Below are positions 34,692 to 43,931 of a stretch of DNA of 64,000 nt, piece by piece (positions within the stretch are counted from its first letter, which is position 1; each line of letters begins with the position of its first letter). Made by a program: the position numbers and the translations under genes. A model generated the notes under the pieces. It was not told the DNA's origin, did no database searches, and saw only the letters and a program-made list of their open reading frames with translations. Source of the stretch: Nitrospira sp. ND1 (GTDB lineage Bacteria > Nitrospirota > Nitrospiria > Nitrospirales > Nitrospiraceae); assembly GCF_900170025.1 (NCBI RefSeq), contig NZ_FWEX01000006.1:2881236-2945235 (forward strand), given 5' to 3'.

Positions 34692-36212
34692 TTAATGCGT
34701 GGCGGAGCCGGCCGGGATCGCAGAGAGATTGTTGCCGGGCGTCTGCCATCCGCCGCCGAGGGCTTTGTAGAGGCCGACCATGTCGGTGAGGCGGGCGCGC
34801 TCGGTCTGCGCAAGCTGTGTTTCTGCGGCCAGCATCGTTCGTTGGGCATCGAGGACGTCAAGGTAGTTCACCAACCCCTTGCGATAGCGTACCTCCGCCA
34901 GCCCTACGGCCGCGGTGGCCGCCGTCGCCTGTTCACGCTGTCGTGCAAGTTGTTCCGTGCGTGAGTGTATCGACACCAGGAGGTCCGCTACTTCGCGGAA
35001 GGCGAGCAGGATCGTCTGTTGGTAACCTTCCAACATTTGTTGATATCGGGATTCGGCCGCCTCCAGTCTCGCGACGTTGGTCCCACCCAGGAAAATGGGG
35101 AGGGTGACCGATGGGCCGATACTGAAATTCGCGCTGTTTCCTGTGAACCAGTTCGCGAACTCGGCGCTTTGTAATCCTCCCTGGCCTGTGATGGACAACG
35201 TGGGGAAGAAATAGGCCCGCGCCTGACCGATCCGGGCGTTGGCGGCCACGAGCGACGCCTCAGCCTGAAGGATGTCGGGTCGCCGCTCCAACAATTGCGA
35301 CGGGAGGCCGACGGGAATTTCCGGCTGTACGATGACCTTCCGCAAGGATGTCGGCGCCAAGACTACGCTGCCCGGCGCCGATCCCGTCAACACTTCCAAG
35401 CGGTGTAATTCGACGGCGCGTAGACGAGTCAGATCCGGGATCTGCCCCGCGCTTTCCGCGACGAGAACTTCCGTTCGTTTTACGTCCAGGTCGGAGGCCA
35501 GGCCCACTGATGCCCGCTTGGTAATGATGTCGAGCGAATCCCGTCTGAGGGTCAGGGCGCGTTGGGCGATTTCAATTTGCTCATCCAGTTCACGGATTCG
35601 AAAGTAGGACTGTCCCACATCCCCAATCAGGGTCAGCGCAATCGCGCGGGCGTCCTGCTCGATCGCCTGCGCGTCTGCCGAGGCGGCTTCCATCCCGCGA
35701 CGGATGCGACCCCAGACATCCAGTTCCCATCGGAGATCCGCCGCCCCGTTCCAGAGATCGAAACTGCTTCCGGGCTTGGCAAAGACCTGCGGCCCCGGTT
35801 GTTGGCCGGTGGCTAAGCCCAATCCTGCTAGGGTGTTTTTTGACACCACGATATTGCTGTAGCTGCCCTGCACATTCAGTTGTGGATAGAGGCCGGCGCC
35901 GGCGGTGGTAACAGACGCCCGTCCTTCGAGCACGCGTGACACGGCGCGGCGGACGTCGTGGTTTTGTGCGAGCGCGCGTTCCACGAACTGGGTCAACTCC
36001 TGGTTGTGGAAGGCCTGCCACCAGTCCGCTTCCGGCATCGTATCGGTCGCTCCGGCAGCCAATGGGCCGGAAGCCATGCGTGTCCAGTCGGCCGGTGTTT
36101 CGACCGGTGGACGATGGTAATTCGAGCCCTGTAGGCACCCGCTGGCGGACAGCGACAACATAACGAGGACGGTGGAAATGGCGAGTTGTCGGCGGGACGT
36201 GACTCGTTTCAT
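34692..36212 (-). CDS. NodT-type outer membrane efflux lipoprotein
   Basis: A 506-residue TolC-family channel of the NodT/OprM type. The signal ends in a lipobox (SASGC, Cys26). Two repeats of outer membrane efflux domains follow, with PEADWWQAFHNQELTQFVER, ADLRWELDVWGRIRRGMEAA, VGLPSQLLERRPDILQAEAS and NYLDVLDAQRTMLAAETQLA. It closes an operon with HlyD-type adaptor, ATPase and permease; each start overlaps the preceding stop by four bases. Confidence 0.93.
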   Translation of the reverse strand: MKRVTSRRQLAISTVLVMLSLSASGCLQGSNYHRPPVETPADWTRMASGPLAAGATDTMPEADWWQAFHNQELTQFVERALAQNHDVRRAVSRVLEGRASVTTAGAGLYPQLNVQGSYSNIVVSKNTLAGLGLATGQQPGPQVFAKPGSSFDLWNGAADLRWELDVWGRIRRGMEAASADAQAIEQDARAIALTLIGDVGQSYFRIRELDEQIEIAQRALTLRRDSLDIITKRASVGLASDLDVKRTEVLVAESAGQIPDLTRLRAVELHRLEVLTGSAPGSVVLAPTSLRKVIVQPEIPVGLPSQLLERRPDILQAEASLVAANARIGQARAYFFPTLSITGQGGLQSAEFANWFTGNSANFSIGPSVTLPIFLGGTNVARLEAAESRYQQMLEGYQQTILLAFREVADLLVSIHSRTEQLARQREQATAATAAVGLAEVRYRKGLVNYLDVLDAQRTMLAAETQLAQTERARLTDMVGLYKALGGGWQTPGNNLSAIPAGSATH

Positions 36213-37201
36213 TTGCTCGGTTCCTCAGCGGAACGTGCGCTGCCCGGTGCTGGTGCCGGTGGTCCGTCCGGTGCGCGTTCGATGAACACATCGACCTGCT
36301 GTCCGGCATAGATCGGAAACGCCGGCCGTTCGAAGCGGTAGATGATCTGGAGGACCCGCGTATCGACCCGTTCGCTGTTGTCTCCGGTCAGGGATTTTTT
36401 GGGGACAATATAAGGCTCGATGCGCACGAATGTCAGCGGAATGGCCTGGGCAGTATTGCCCTTCAGGTAGGCGATCCCGGGTCGGTTGGGAGCCACCAAT
36501 GGAGCATTGACCTCATCGACCTCTGCGCGGACTTGCAGTTGCTGCATGTCGCCCAGGAGCATGAGCGGCTCGGTCGCACCGGTGGTCAGGGCGAATTCAC
36601 CGGCCCGGACATTGACCTGCAAAATCGTCGCAGCCCGCGGCGCACGGACTATCAGGCGGTCCAGGAGCATCTGTGTTTCGTCGCGCTGGGCGATGACTTG
36701 TTTGAGGGTGGCCTCGTAGCGGCTCAGCGCGCGTTTTGCCATTTCCGAGGCGTACCAGGTACGCTTCACGTCGTCTTCGCTGACCGCCCGGCTGTCCCGA
36801 ACCGATTTCAGTCGCTTGAGCTGCGTGTCGAGATCGCCGATGCGATATTTCTGCTCTTCGACTTGGGCCTCCGCCGGTGGAATCGCGGCCTGGCGAGCCA
36901 CCAGTTGCGCGCGAAGGTCTCGATCGTCCAATTGAAGCAAGGGATCGCCCTCACGAACCCGGTCACCGACCGCCACGAACACGTTCGTCACCAGTCCCGC
37001 CATCGGCGGCCCGATACGGACGTTTTCGTTGGCCGCTTCGATAATGCCGGTCGCGGCGACGGTCGTTTCATAGGGAGACCGGGGTGGCTCTACTATCGGC
37101 GTCGGCATAGGCTGGTTCTTGCCGGCGGTCAGGACGACCCAGGCAGCCAGCATCGCGCCTGCGACAGCGAGCCAGACACTAAAGCGATTGAGAATGGTCA
37201 T
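36209..37201 (-). CDS. HlyD/MFP-type efflux adaptor
   Basis: A 330-residue periplasmic adaptor with one N-terminal membrane anchor (about 7-24). The lipoyl-like domain halves are VRIGPPMAGLVTNVFVAVGD and LIVRAPRAATILQVNVRAGE; a hairpin of helices lies between (about 95-175). The barrel domain carries MLLGDMQQLQVRAEVDEVNA. It couples the ABC permease to the outer membrane channel encoded next. The cluster resembles DevBCA-type exporters (HlyD adaptor, FtsX-like permease, LolD-like ATPase). Confidence 0.92.
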   Translation of the reverse strand: MTILNRFSVWLAVAGAMLAAWVVLTAGKNQPMPTPIVEPPRSPYETTVAATGIIEAANENVRIGPPMAGLVTNVFVAVGDRVREGDPLLQLDDRDLRAQLVARQAAIPPAEAQVEEQKYRIGDLDTQLKRLKSVRDSRAVSEDDVKRTWYASEMAKRALSRYEATLKQVIAQRDETQMLLDRLIVRAPRAATILQVNVRAGEFALTTGATEPLMLLGDMQQLQVRAEVDEVNAPLVAPNRPGIAYLKGNTAQAIPLTFVRIEPYIVPKKSLTGDNSERVDTRVLQIIYRFERPAFPIYAGQQVDVFIERAPDGPPAPAPGSARSAEEPSK

Positions 37202-37965
37202 GCGGTTGCCTCTCTCTGAATCGGGTGAATGCCGACAATGCGGCCGTCGGTCAATTCCGCCATGCGATCGCCGAACTGAAAAATCCGGCTGTCATGGGTG
37301 ACGACGATGACGCAGCGATCGGGGGCACGCCCCACATCCCGAATCAATTCCATGATCTTCTGCCCATTGGGCCCGTCCAGCGCGGCGGTGGGTTCGTCGC
37401 ACACCAGCAGTTGCGGCTCATTGACCAACGCCCGGGCAATGGCGACGCGCTGCTGCTGGCCGCCGGAGAGGTTGCGCGGCAGAAACTCGGTCCGGTCGCC
37501 GAGCCCGACACGTTCAAGCATCAGCCGCCCTCGTGAGATCGCCTCCTTCTTCCGAGTGCCTTGGATCAAGAGCGGAATGGCGACATTCTCCGCCGCCGTC
37601 AAGGCAGGCAGGAGATTGAATTGTTGGTAGATAAATCCCATGGTTTGCCCACGAAAACGGGTGCGCGTGCCTGGCGACATGTTGGTCAGTGAGGCTCCCA
37701 ACACATCGAGCTCACCGGCATCGATATCCAGGATTCCGGCGATGGCCGACAGCAGCGTGGTCTTTCCTCCCCCCGATTCTCCGACGAGGAGCAGCAGCTC
37801 GCCGAAATACACGTCGAGGTCGATGCCCTTGAGCACCGTGACGGTGGTCTCGCCGGACCCGAACGACTTGACGAGTCCTCGGACCTGCACGGCGATGGCT
37901 TGCTCGGCTCCGTTGCCTTCCATTGTGCGGCCCTGTGACTGTGACAAACCATCCATGGCGGTCAT
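37198..37965 (-). CDS. LolD/DevA-type ABC exporter ATPase
   Basis: A 255-residue ATPase with Walker A LVGESGGGKTTLLSAIAGIL (near residue 55), Q-loop MGFIYQQFNLLPALTAAENV, signature LSGGQQQRVAIARALVNEPQ and Walker B LLVCDEPTAALDG. The start may be the internal ATG at MEGNGAEQ. It should energise the FtsX-like permease encoded next to it. Confidence 0.93.
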   Translation of the reverse strand: MTAMDGLSQSQGRTMEGNGAEQAIAVQVRGLVKSFGSGETTVTVLKGIDLDVYFGELLLLVGESGGGKTTLLSAIAGILDIDAGELDVLGASLTNMSPGTRTRFRGQTMGFIYQQFNLLPALTAAENVAIPLLIQGTRKKEAISRGRLMLERVGLGDRTEFLPRNLSGGQQQRVAIARALVNEPQLLVCDEPTAALDGPNGQKIMELIRDVGRAPDRCVIVVTHDSRIFQFGDRMAELTDGRIVGIHPIQREATA

Positions 37966-39092
37966 CGAAACACAATTGCCGGTTCAAGCCGGGCCAGTTT
38001 GATGATGCTGATCAGCGCCGATAACGTGCAGATCATGAGCAGGGCAACAAAGACCAACAGGAGCAGCGGCCAGGTTTCCAGGAACGGGAGCTGACCCTCT
38101 TGTGCCGTCAGGAGACCGAAGACGGTGGCGAGTCCGATGCCGATCCCATACCCTGTGATCCCCACGGTAAACGCTTGCAGGAGAATCATGCGGGCCAGAG
38201 TCGCGGTGGAAGCGCCCATGGCTTTGAGCGCGCCGAACTGCCGCAGGTTTTCGACGGTAAAGAGGTAAAATGTTTGCCCTGCGATGGCCATCCCGACCAC
38301 GAAGCCCAACAGAATCGTGGTGCCGAAATTGATTCCGATGCCGGTGTTCTTCAGGACCCAGCCGATCGTTTTCCATCCGAATGCATCGGCGGTGAAGGCG
38401 CCCAGTCCCGTGTGGTCGCGAATACGTTGGATCACCTCGTCCACCGGCGCGCTGTCTTTGGCCTTCGCGAGGACGTAGGAGAGGGTGCGCCGTTCTCGCG
38501 GGACATATCGCAAGGCCCGCTCGTAGGTGGTGTAGACGACAGGAATGTTGGTGAAGGTTTTTTGTGTCTTGGCAATGGCGACGACGCGGGCCAGCTTGTC
38601 GTTGAGTTCGAAGACCGTGCCGACCGTGATGACTGTTGGCCCACCCATGCGTTCGACGGCCCATTGATCGAGGGCCACGGCGTCAGGTTGCCGGAGGTCT
38701 TCGAATCGTCCCTCCAGCACTTCCGCCGGGCGGCCGATCAAGGTGGCAGCGTCCAGTCCGGTCAAGGTGATTTGGTGATACTCGCCGTTCGCAAGCCTGG
38801 CCCGTAAGAGCCCCTTATACAAGGGAACGGCCCATTCCACACCGGGGATGCTACGGACGCGATCGACCGTGGTGTCGGCAATCGGTTTGACTTCATCGAC
38901 CTGCGCAATGCCGGGATCCGTGACCCAGATCGGCACGTTGAGATTACTGATACTCGATTGGGACCAGATCATGAGCCCCCAAAAAATCGAGCCTTGCTGG
39001 ACGATCAACATGACCGCAAAGGTGAGACCGCACAGCAGCATGAGGTATTTCGCCCGATCGCCGAAGAGCATCCTGAGGGCGACGTAATTCAT
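37962..39092 (-). CDS. FtsX/DevC-type ABC exporter permease
   Basis: A 376-residue permease with the MacB-like layout: one N-terminal membrane helix (about 17-38), a large periplasmic domain (about 40-245) and three C-terminal helices (about 255-370; NFGTTILLGFVVGMAIAGQT, AFTVGITGYGIGIGLATVFG). The C-terminal LARLEPAIVFR is the typical end. It overlaps its neighbours on both sides by four bases. The substrate is unknown; drugs, lipids or small peptides are options. Confidence 0.92.
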   Translation of the reverse strand: MNYVALRMLFGDRAKYLMLLCGLTFAVMLIVQQGSIFWGLMIWSQSSISNLNVPIWVTDPGIAQVDEVKPIADTTVDRVRSIPGVEWAVPLYKGLLRARLANGEYHQITLTGLDAATLIGRPAEVLEGRFEDLRQPDAVALDQWAVERMGGPTVITVGTVFELNDKLARVVAIAKTQKTFTNIPVVYTTYERALRYVPRERRTLSYVLAKAKDSAPVDEVIQRIRDHTGLGAFTADAFGWKTIGWVLKNTGIGINFGTTILLGFVVGMAIAGQTFYLFTVENLRQFGALKAMGASTATLARMILLQAFTVGITGYGIGIGLATVFGLLTAQEGQLPFLETWPLLLLVFVALLMICTLSALISIIKLARLEPAIVFR

Positions 39093-39505
39093 TCGTGCTC
39101 TTCCTGAGCCGGGCCGGTCGGGGCATAGGCCACCACGCGCGGCAATTGCGGAAGGCTCACTTGATCATGTCGATGAAAAAAATAGGTGCAGATCCTGGCG
39201 ATGGGACAGCCATGGTGCAGGGCGACGGTCCAGAAACGCCGCACATGTTGGCCGTTCGGTTGTTGGTCTTCGTCCATGAGCCGTAAGGGGCCGGGAAAGG
39301 CATCGGTAAAAGTAATGCCTTTAGCGGCGAATCGCTCCGCAAGTCCTTCGGTCAGAAAGTCTAGAATTTCCCCGCACCAGGAGAACCGGCGCCCGTCTTT
39401 GCTTGCCTCGCCGGACGGGAGCAATTCGGCCTGTCGCGCGGCGACATAGGCCTCGATCTCATGGCTGACGGTGTCTGGTGTCAGTCTGGAACCGACGTTC
39501 TTCAT
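39089..39505 (-). CDS. Hypothetical protein, first gene of efflux operon
   Basis: A 138-residue soluble protein with no recognisable family. Landmarks are SHEIEAYVAARQAELLPS, LDFLTEGLAERFAAKGITF and RFWTVALHHGCPIARICTYF. The open frame extends to 39796, but that extension overlaps the regulator gene, and ATG 39505 is the most sensible start; the ribosome site is weak. The stop overlaps the permease start. Position at the head of the operon suggests a regulatory or sensing function, which is inference. Confidence 0.6.
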   Translation of the reverse strand: MKNVGSRLTPDTVSHEIEAYVAARQAELLPSGEASKDGRRFSWCGEILDFLTEGLAERFAAKGITFTDAFPGPLRLMDEDQQPNGQHVRRFWTVALHHGCPIARICTYFFHRHDQVSLPQLPRVVAYAPTGPAQEEHE

Positions 39506-39664
39506 GTAGGAATACCAGAGCAGGGGTGATGCCAGCGCGGAATGCGGAGTCACTTTTGCGAGCAAGTTACTAAAAGATAAGGAGAATAGAGAGTAATCGA
39601 GAAACGTGACCGGAGTAGATGATTGGGGCGAAGTGCCGAGAGTTGGGCAAGGCTTAGAGTGGCA

Positions 39665-39680
39665 TGCCCACATGCGGGCA
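39665..39680. promoter_or_regulatory. Dyad upstream of the efflux operon
   Basis: TGCCCACATGCGGGCA, with five-base symmetric arms. Its reverse complement matches the dyad at 41718-41733 in 14 of 16 bases. It lies 160 bases before the start of the efflux operon, a normal distance for an activator site of a sigma-54 promoter. I found no GG-N10-GC element between it and the operon. Confidence 0.5.
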
Positions 39681-39681
39681 C

Positions 39682-41742
39682 TCACGAGGCCTGTCGAGGC
39701 GGGCGGCTGATGTCCAGCTTTTTCATGCGGTGTTGGAGGGTGGACCGTTTCAGTCCCAATTTCTCCGCCGCTCCTTGCTTGCCCGCCAGGATCCAATTGG
39801 TTCGAGAGAGTGTCGCAACGATGTGCGCACGTTCAGCTTCTGCGAGCGTCCGCGGCTCGGGAGAGGGTGCTTCTCCGCGGCCCAATCCATCAAGTTCATC
39901 GACCGTGATCGCCGAGCCTTGGCTCACGATGACGGCACGCTCGATCACATGTTCCAATTCCCGGACATTCCCGGGCCAGTCATAGCCGGACAGGGCGTTC
40001 AGGGCCGCACTGTTGATTCGCGTGACCGGCTTTCTGTGGCGCTGGCTGTATTTCTTCACAAAGTGGCGGGCCAGTAGCGGGATGTCCTCGCGGCGTTCGC
40101 GCAAGGTCGGAAGGCGCAGCGGGAAAACGTTGAGGCGATAGAAGAGATCGGCGCGAAATGAGCCTCGTTTGATGGCCTGATCCAGATCGACGTTGGTGGC
40201 GGCAAGCACGCGTACATCGACTCGAATGGTGTGGCTTCCACCGACCCGGTCGAATTCCTGGGCCTCCAGCACGCGCAGGAGTTTCATTTGTAGGTCGATC
40301 GGAAGTTCTCCCACTTCGTCGAGGAAAATCGTGCCCCCGTGCGCCAATTCAAAGCGGCCCAATTTACGGACGGTTGCGTTGGTGAAGGCGCCCCGTTCGT
40401 GACCAAAGAGTTCGGATTCGATGAGCGTGGGCGGGAGCGCGGCGCAGTTTACGGTAATCAACGCCTTGTGTTGGCGCGGCGAGAGTCGATGAATGGCTTG
40501 AGCCACCAGTTCCTTGCCTGTCCCGGTTTCCCCGGTGATGAGAACGGTGGAATCGGTCGGCGCGACTTGCTCAATGGCCTTCAGCGATTTCTGCAGCGCG
40601 GCGCTGTTGCCGATCAGGCTTGTCAGGTCGAGAGAGGCACCCATCTCCTCACGCAGATAGACATTTTCCTGTTCCAGCTGATCCTTGAGCTGACGGATCT
40701 GGTCGTAGGCCGAGAGATTGGCGATCGCGTGCGACAAGTGAAAGCCGATCTGTTCGGCCAGCGCCAGGTCGCGTTCGGAGAAGGCGTTCCGCCGTCTGCT
40801 TCCGATCGCCAGAAAGCCGTACGGCGCTCCCCGGACGAGCAGCGGGCAGAGCATGGCAGAGAACACGCCGAGTGACTCGAAATACGTATGTTCCGCAAAT
40901 CGTTCCTGGTTGTATCCGGTGAGCAGCAGGGGCTTTCCGGTGGCCAGGATTTCGGCCGGCGCCATCCGCTCGAAGGGAAATTGTTTCAGCGCCTCCTGAT
41001 CGACGGCGACGCCTTCACAGGACAGGATCTCGAACCAGGGGCCGTGGGGGGCGCCGATGAACCTCACGAGGCCGGTCGTGTCGTGAGGGATGACCTCACG
41101 GAGAATGGGCTGTATCGAGCTCAGGAGATTATCCAGGGTCATGGTGCCCAGTACGACCTGGCTGTTGATGGCGACCAGGGTGTCGCGTTCTTCGGCCGCC
41201 AGGACCGCAGTCAGGACCGGCGCGATATGAAGGCCGAGCATGTCGAGAAACACCCGGTCCTCTTCAGAAAAGAGACCGGGTCGTCCAGGCGAGACGGCGA
41301 CCATCACGGCCAAGGTTTTGGCGGTTGCGCAGGGCCGGGATTCAGCCGGTATCCTGATCGGGGACACCAGGACCGAGGTGGCTTGGCAGGTTGTGGGGTC
41401 GATGGCCTGCGCCTCGGCCCAGGGCGAGGCACTCAAGTCGTGTGTGAAGATGGCCTGCCCGGCCAGCACGGCTGCTTCTTTGATGGTGCCGGCGGCGGGC
41501 AACTGATCGATCGGATAGGCGGGCGACCCCGGTGTGCGGAGGCTTTCCGAGACGGGCGAGAAGGCCGCCGTGCTTTCACTATACAGGTAGAGGCCGATGA
41601 TTTCGCAGCCCAGGAGGGGCGCGAGTTCCTGCTGGAGACGTTCATCGAACTGCCGAAGCGTTTTTGCTTGGAGCAGGGCACTCAGAATACGAAATCGATC
41701 TCGTCTGTCTGTGCCGGTGCCCATATGTGGGCACTCTACCAT
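39682..41742 (-). CDS. Sigma-54-type activator with GAF domains
   Basis: A 686-residue enhancer-binding protein. Two GAF-like sensor domains (about 15-175 and 190-345) precede the AAA+ domain with Walker A ITGETGTGKELVAQAIHRLS and Walker B GGTIFLDEVGELPIDLQMKL. The sigma-54 contact loop reads GAFTNA where GAFTGA is usual. A Fis-type helix-turn-helix ends the protein (AAEKLGLKRSTLQHRMKKLD). ATG 41742 is chosen because the frame beyond overlaps the NFACT gene; ATG 41724 is the alternative. It probably controls the efflux operon, since similar dyads lie at its own start and before that operon. Confidence 0.88.
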   Translation of the reverse strand: MVECPHMGTGTDRRDRFRILSALLQAKTLRQFDERLQQELAPLLGCEIIGLYLYSESTAAFSPVSESLRTPGSPAYPIDQLPAAGTIKEAAVLAGQAIFTHDLSASPWAEAQAIDPTTCQATSVLVSPIRIPAESRPCATAKTLAVMVAVSPGRPGLFSEEDRVFLDMLGLHIAPVLTAVLAAEERDTLVAINSQVVLGTMTLDNLLSSIQPILREVIPHDTTGLVRFIGAPHGPWFEILSCEGVAVDQEALKQFPFERMAPAEILATGKPLLLTGYNQERFAEHTYFESLGVFSAMLCPLLVRGAPYGFLAIGSRRRNAFSERDLALAEQIGFHLSHAIANLSAYDQIRQLKDQLEQENVYLREEMGASLDLTSLIGNSAALQKSLKAIEQVAPTDSTVLITGETGTGKELVAQAIHRLSPRQHKALITVNCAALPPTLIESELFGHERGAFTNATVRKLGRFELAHGGTIFLDEVGELPIDLQMKLLRVLEAQEFDRVGGSHTIRVDVRVLAATNVDLDQAIKRGSFRADLFYRLNVFPLRLPTLRERREDIPLLARHFVKKYSQRHRKPVTRINSAALNALSGYDWPGNVRELEHVIERAVIVSQGSAITVDELDGLGRGEAPSPEPRTLAEAERAHIVATLSRTNWILAGKQGAAEKLGLKRSTLQHRMKKLDISRPPRQAS
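41718..41733. promoter_or_regulatory. Dyad at the start of the sigma-54 activator gene
   Basis: TGCCCATATGTGGGCA, six-base symmetric arms around TATG. It overlaps the alternative start codon (CAT at 41722-41724 on the + strand). The near-identical element at 39665-39680 suggests binding by the activator and autoregulation. Confidence 0.5.
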
Positions 41743-41792
41743 TTCTCGAACATTGAGGGAAAGGCGGCGCGGAGCAGGTTGAAGTGTTTCGT

Positions 41793-43256
41793 CTAGGGCC
41801 CTCCTTCGGTGTTTCTCGCTTTGAGCGCCGCGAGACGCGTTTTGTCGAGGGTGATGTAGATGGTTTTCTCTTGGGTGACGGTCACCGCGCCCGGTGCCTG
41901 GCCCTTGGCTTTCTTGACCCATTTGCGTCGAGTGTACATGACATCACCCTTCCCGCTTTTCTTTAGATCGCTGTACAGCAGGGCGAGTGTGGCTGCGTCC
42001 CGTATCGTCTCAGGCGGCGGATCAGTGCCCTTCTCCAGGCGCACAACGACATGCGAGCCCGGCGTGCCGCGCGCATGTAGCCAGAGGTCCTCGCTCTTGG
42101 CGAGGCCGAACGTGAGTTCGTCATTTTCGCGGGCGTTGCGCCCGACAAAGATCGGATGGCCGTCCGATGAGATGAAGCGTCGAAACGGTCCCCGGCGTTC
42201 CTCGTCGGCACCGCGCTTCCGGACCTGCCGAGACGGTGTTCCGGTCGTGGTTCGGTGTTCACCACTCGGCGCCCGCCAGGTTCCATTTTTGATGGTCTCT
42301 AATTCGGCCTGGAGTTGCTGGACGTCCGCGTCGATGGCCGCCACGCGCGGCGCAATTTCGCGCTGGGCAGAGACGAATTTTCGATATTTAGCGAAGTACG
42401 CATCCATGTTGGCCTGTGGCCCCTTGGTCGGATCGAGCGGAATCGACAATTCGGGTAGGCGCTCATCGTAATAGTCCACGACCGAGACGGCGGTCATGCC
42501 TTTCTTCAGTAAGCCGAGATTGGCTTTCAACAGTTCGCCGTATCGTGCGTAGGGCTCGTATCGTCCGGCCTGTTCGAGGTCACGGCGGAGCCCTTCCATC
42601 CGACGCAGCAGCTTTTTGAGGGCTTTTCGTAGTGCCGATTCGCGCTGTCGGACCTGGGCGAGGTGCGACAGCTCTGCTTCGCGCTCCCGATAGAGAATTT
42701 CCAGTCTGGATGAGAGCGGGAATGGATCAGCCTCCGTCGGAGGCTGAGGTTCCATCGCGGGAGTCGCTGTTTCTGAGGGCGATGATCGTAAGGGTACCGA
42801 GGCCGGTGCCTGGTAGACCTGGCCCACACGGTCTCTATTGTGACGAAGCGTCGCCAGCACACGTGTCTCTCCATCCAGAAATAACAGGTCTGTGTTTCGA
42901 CCGAACAGTTCCGCGATCAAGGTCACCGGCCCATCCCGGCTTGTCAGGTCCAGCCGAACGATCCGATCGCCGGGGATGTGTGTGATGCCGTCGATACGCG
43001 CGCCTTGTATGCGTGCCCGCAGGAGTTGGCAGAACGAGGGCGGGGTCGGCGGGTTGGGAAGGCTCTCGCGCACGAGGTGTATCCGTGCCGTTCCGTCGCG
43101 TAAGGAACAGAGCAATCGGCGAGTGTGGCCGGGCACACGAATCTCCAGCAACAGGCCGTCAGGAAGCGGTTGGGAGATCTTCTGAATCCAGCCGTCGGCC
43201 AGGGCCGGCGCCAGTTCCTGAACAATGGAACCAATTTCTGTCGCGCTGAGCGCCAT
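41793..43256 (-). CDS. NFACT-family ribosome quality control protein (RqcH-like)
   Basis: A 487-residue protein starting at ATG 43256 with MALSATEIGSIVQELAPALA, the usual NFACT N-terminus; the frame to 43310 adds 18 unlikely residues. An NFACT-N domain (about 1-180, with DGLLLEIRVPGHTRRLLCSL) is followed by a coiled coil (about 195-340) and an NFACT-R (DUF814) domain with FVGRNARENDELTF and LHARGTPGSHVVVRL. RqcH binds stalled 50S-peptidyl-tRNA and adds Ala tails. It is shorter than Bacillus RqcH (about 570). Confidence 0.88.
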   Translation of the reverse strand: MALSATEIGSIVQELAPALADGWIQKISQPLPDGLLLEIRVPGHTRRLLCSLRDGTARIHLVRESLPNPPTPPSFCQLLRARIQGARIDGITHIPGDRIVRLDLTSRDGPVTLIAELFGRNTDLLFLDGETRVLATLRHNRDRVGQVYQAPASVPLRSSPSETATPAMEPQPPTEADPFPLSSRLEILYREREAELSHLAQVRQRESALRKALKKLLRRMEGLRRDLEQAGRYEPYARYGELLKANLGLLKKGMTAVSVVDYYDERLPELSIPLDPTKGPQANMDAYFAKYRKFVSAQREIAPRVAAIDADVQQLQAELETIKNGTWRAPSGEHRTTTGTPSRQVRKRGADEERRGPFRRFISSDGHPIFVGRNARENDELTFGLAKSEDLWLHARGTPGSHVVVRLEKGTDPPPETIRDAATLALLYSDLKKSGKGDVMYTRRKWVKKAKGQAPGAVTVTQEKTIYITLDKTRLAALKARNTEGGP

Positions 43257-43578
43257 TTTCGGTACGTGACTCCCGGTCCGCAGGGATAGATCTAAACCCT
43301 GATTCAGCAAGGGTAGATAGGTTTTTCAGCGGAGTTAGTCGATTCTACCCATTTTTGTCCCATGAGACCAATTCGGTCACAGCCGAGTCAATTTGTCGCG
43401 AGAGGATCGGTTTTGGTGTGATCGCATCTTGCGGCCAGGTGAAGAAATGGCCCGGTGCGATCAGTGGCATCCACATTGCTTCTTTTCAGGCCTGAGGGTT
43501 GTTGAGTTGTTCACATGGGCACGAGATCTGTCCGGACAGGACGGGAGATCTCACCGGCTGTCCGAAGGGAGGCGACTC
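43257..43578. other. Intergenic region between NFACT and zinc-ribbon genes
   Basis: About 320 bases with no gene that I can support. It should hold the divergent promoters of the NFACT gene and the zinc-ribbon gene. A spaced inverted repeat GGGTAGA (43311-43317) and TCTACCC (43344-43350), followed by ATTTTTG, is the only structure noted. Confidence 0.45.
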
Positions 43579-43806
43579 ATGACGTGCACGCGCTGTGAAG
43601 GTTTGATGGTGACGGACGATTTGATCGATCTGCAGGAGAGTTATCACCCTATGCGGTTGAGCGGGTACCGGTGCTTGAGCTGCGGCAATGTGGTCGATAC
43701 GCTGATCCAGCGTCATCGGATGGTGCAGAATTCTCATCTCCATCCTGTTCCGGTCTCGGCTCCCGAGAAGCCGTTCCTCTTTGATCTGATCAAGCTGACG
43801 GCGTAG
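43579..43806 (+). CDS. Small zinc-ribbon protein
   Basis: A 75-residue protein starting at ATG 43579 after GGGAGG; the longer frame to 43393 lacks a ribosome site. Two CxxC pairs (CTRC near the start and CLSC at about 34-37) should bind one zinc. The rest (LIDLQESYHPMRLSGYR, VVDTLIQRHRMVQNS) is uncharacterised; such short ribbons occur widely in Nitrospira-like genomes. It ends seven bases before a hairpin terminator. Function unknown. Confidence 0.75.
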   Translation: MTCTRCEGLMVTDDLIDLQESYHPMRLSGYRCLSCGNVVDTLIQRHRMVQNSHLHPVPVSAPEKPFLFDLIKLTA

Positions 43807-43812
43807 GCCTTC

Positions 43813-43847
43813 CCCCGCGAAGCCGGCGCCGGTTTCGCGGGGTTGTT
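43813..43847 (+). terminator. Hairpin terminator after zinc-ribbon gene
   Basis: CCCCGCGAAGCCGGC and GCCGGTTTCGCGGGG (43813-43842) form a 15-pair stem with one G-T pair and no unpaired loop bases as drawn; TTGTT follows. The T-run is weak. Confidence 0.6.
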
Positions 43848-43931
43848 CCGCCGACAGAGCCGCCTCAGAGGTGGCTCCGGTTGGTTGGACAGCCTAGGCC
43901 ATTCTTTAAGTGGCGCCTGGCGGGTCGCTGA

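Noticed and set aside
39506..39681. Sigma-54 promoter before the efflux operon
   Set aside because: I checked the interval on the minus strand for GG-N10-GC and found none.
40888..41796. 302-residue + strand frame over the activator gene
   Set aside because: Antisense shadow of the GAF-AAA coding region with Gly/Arg/Asp-rich composition.
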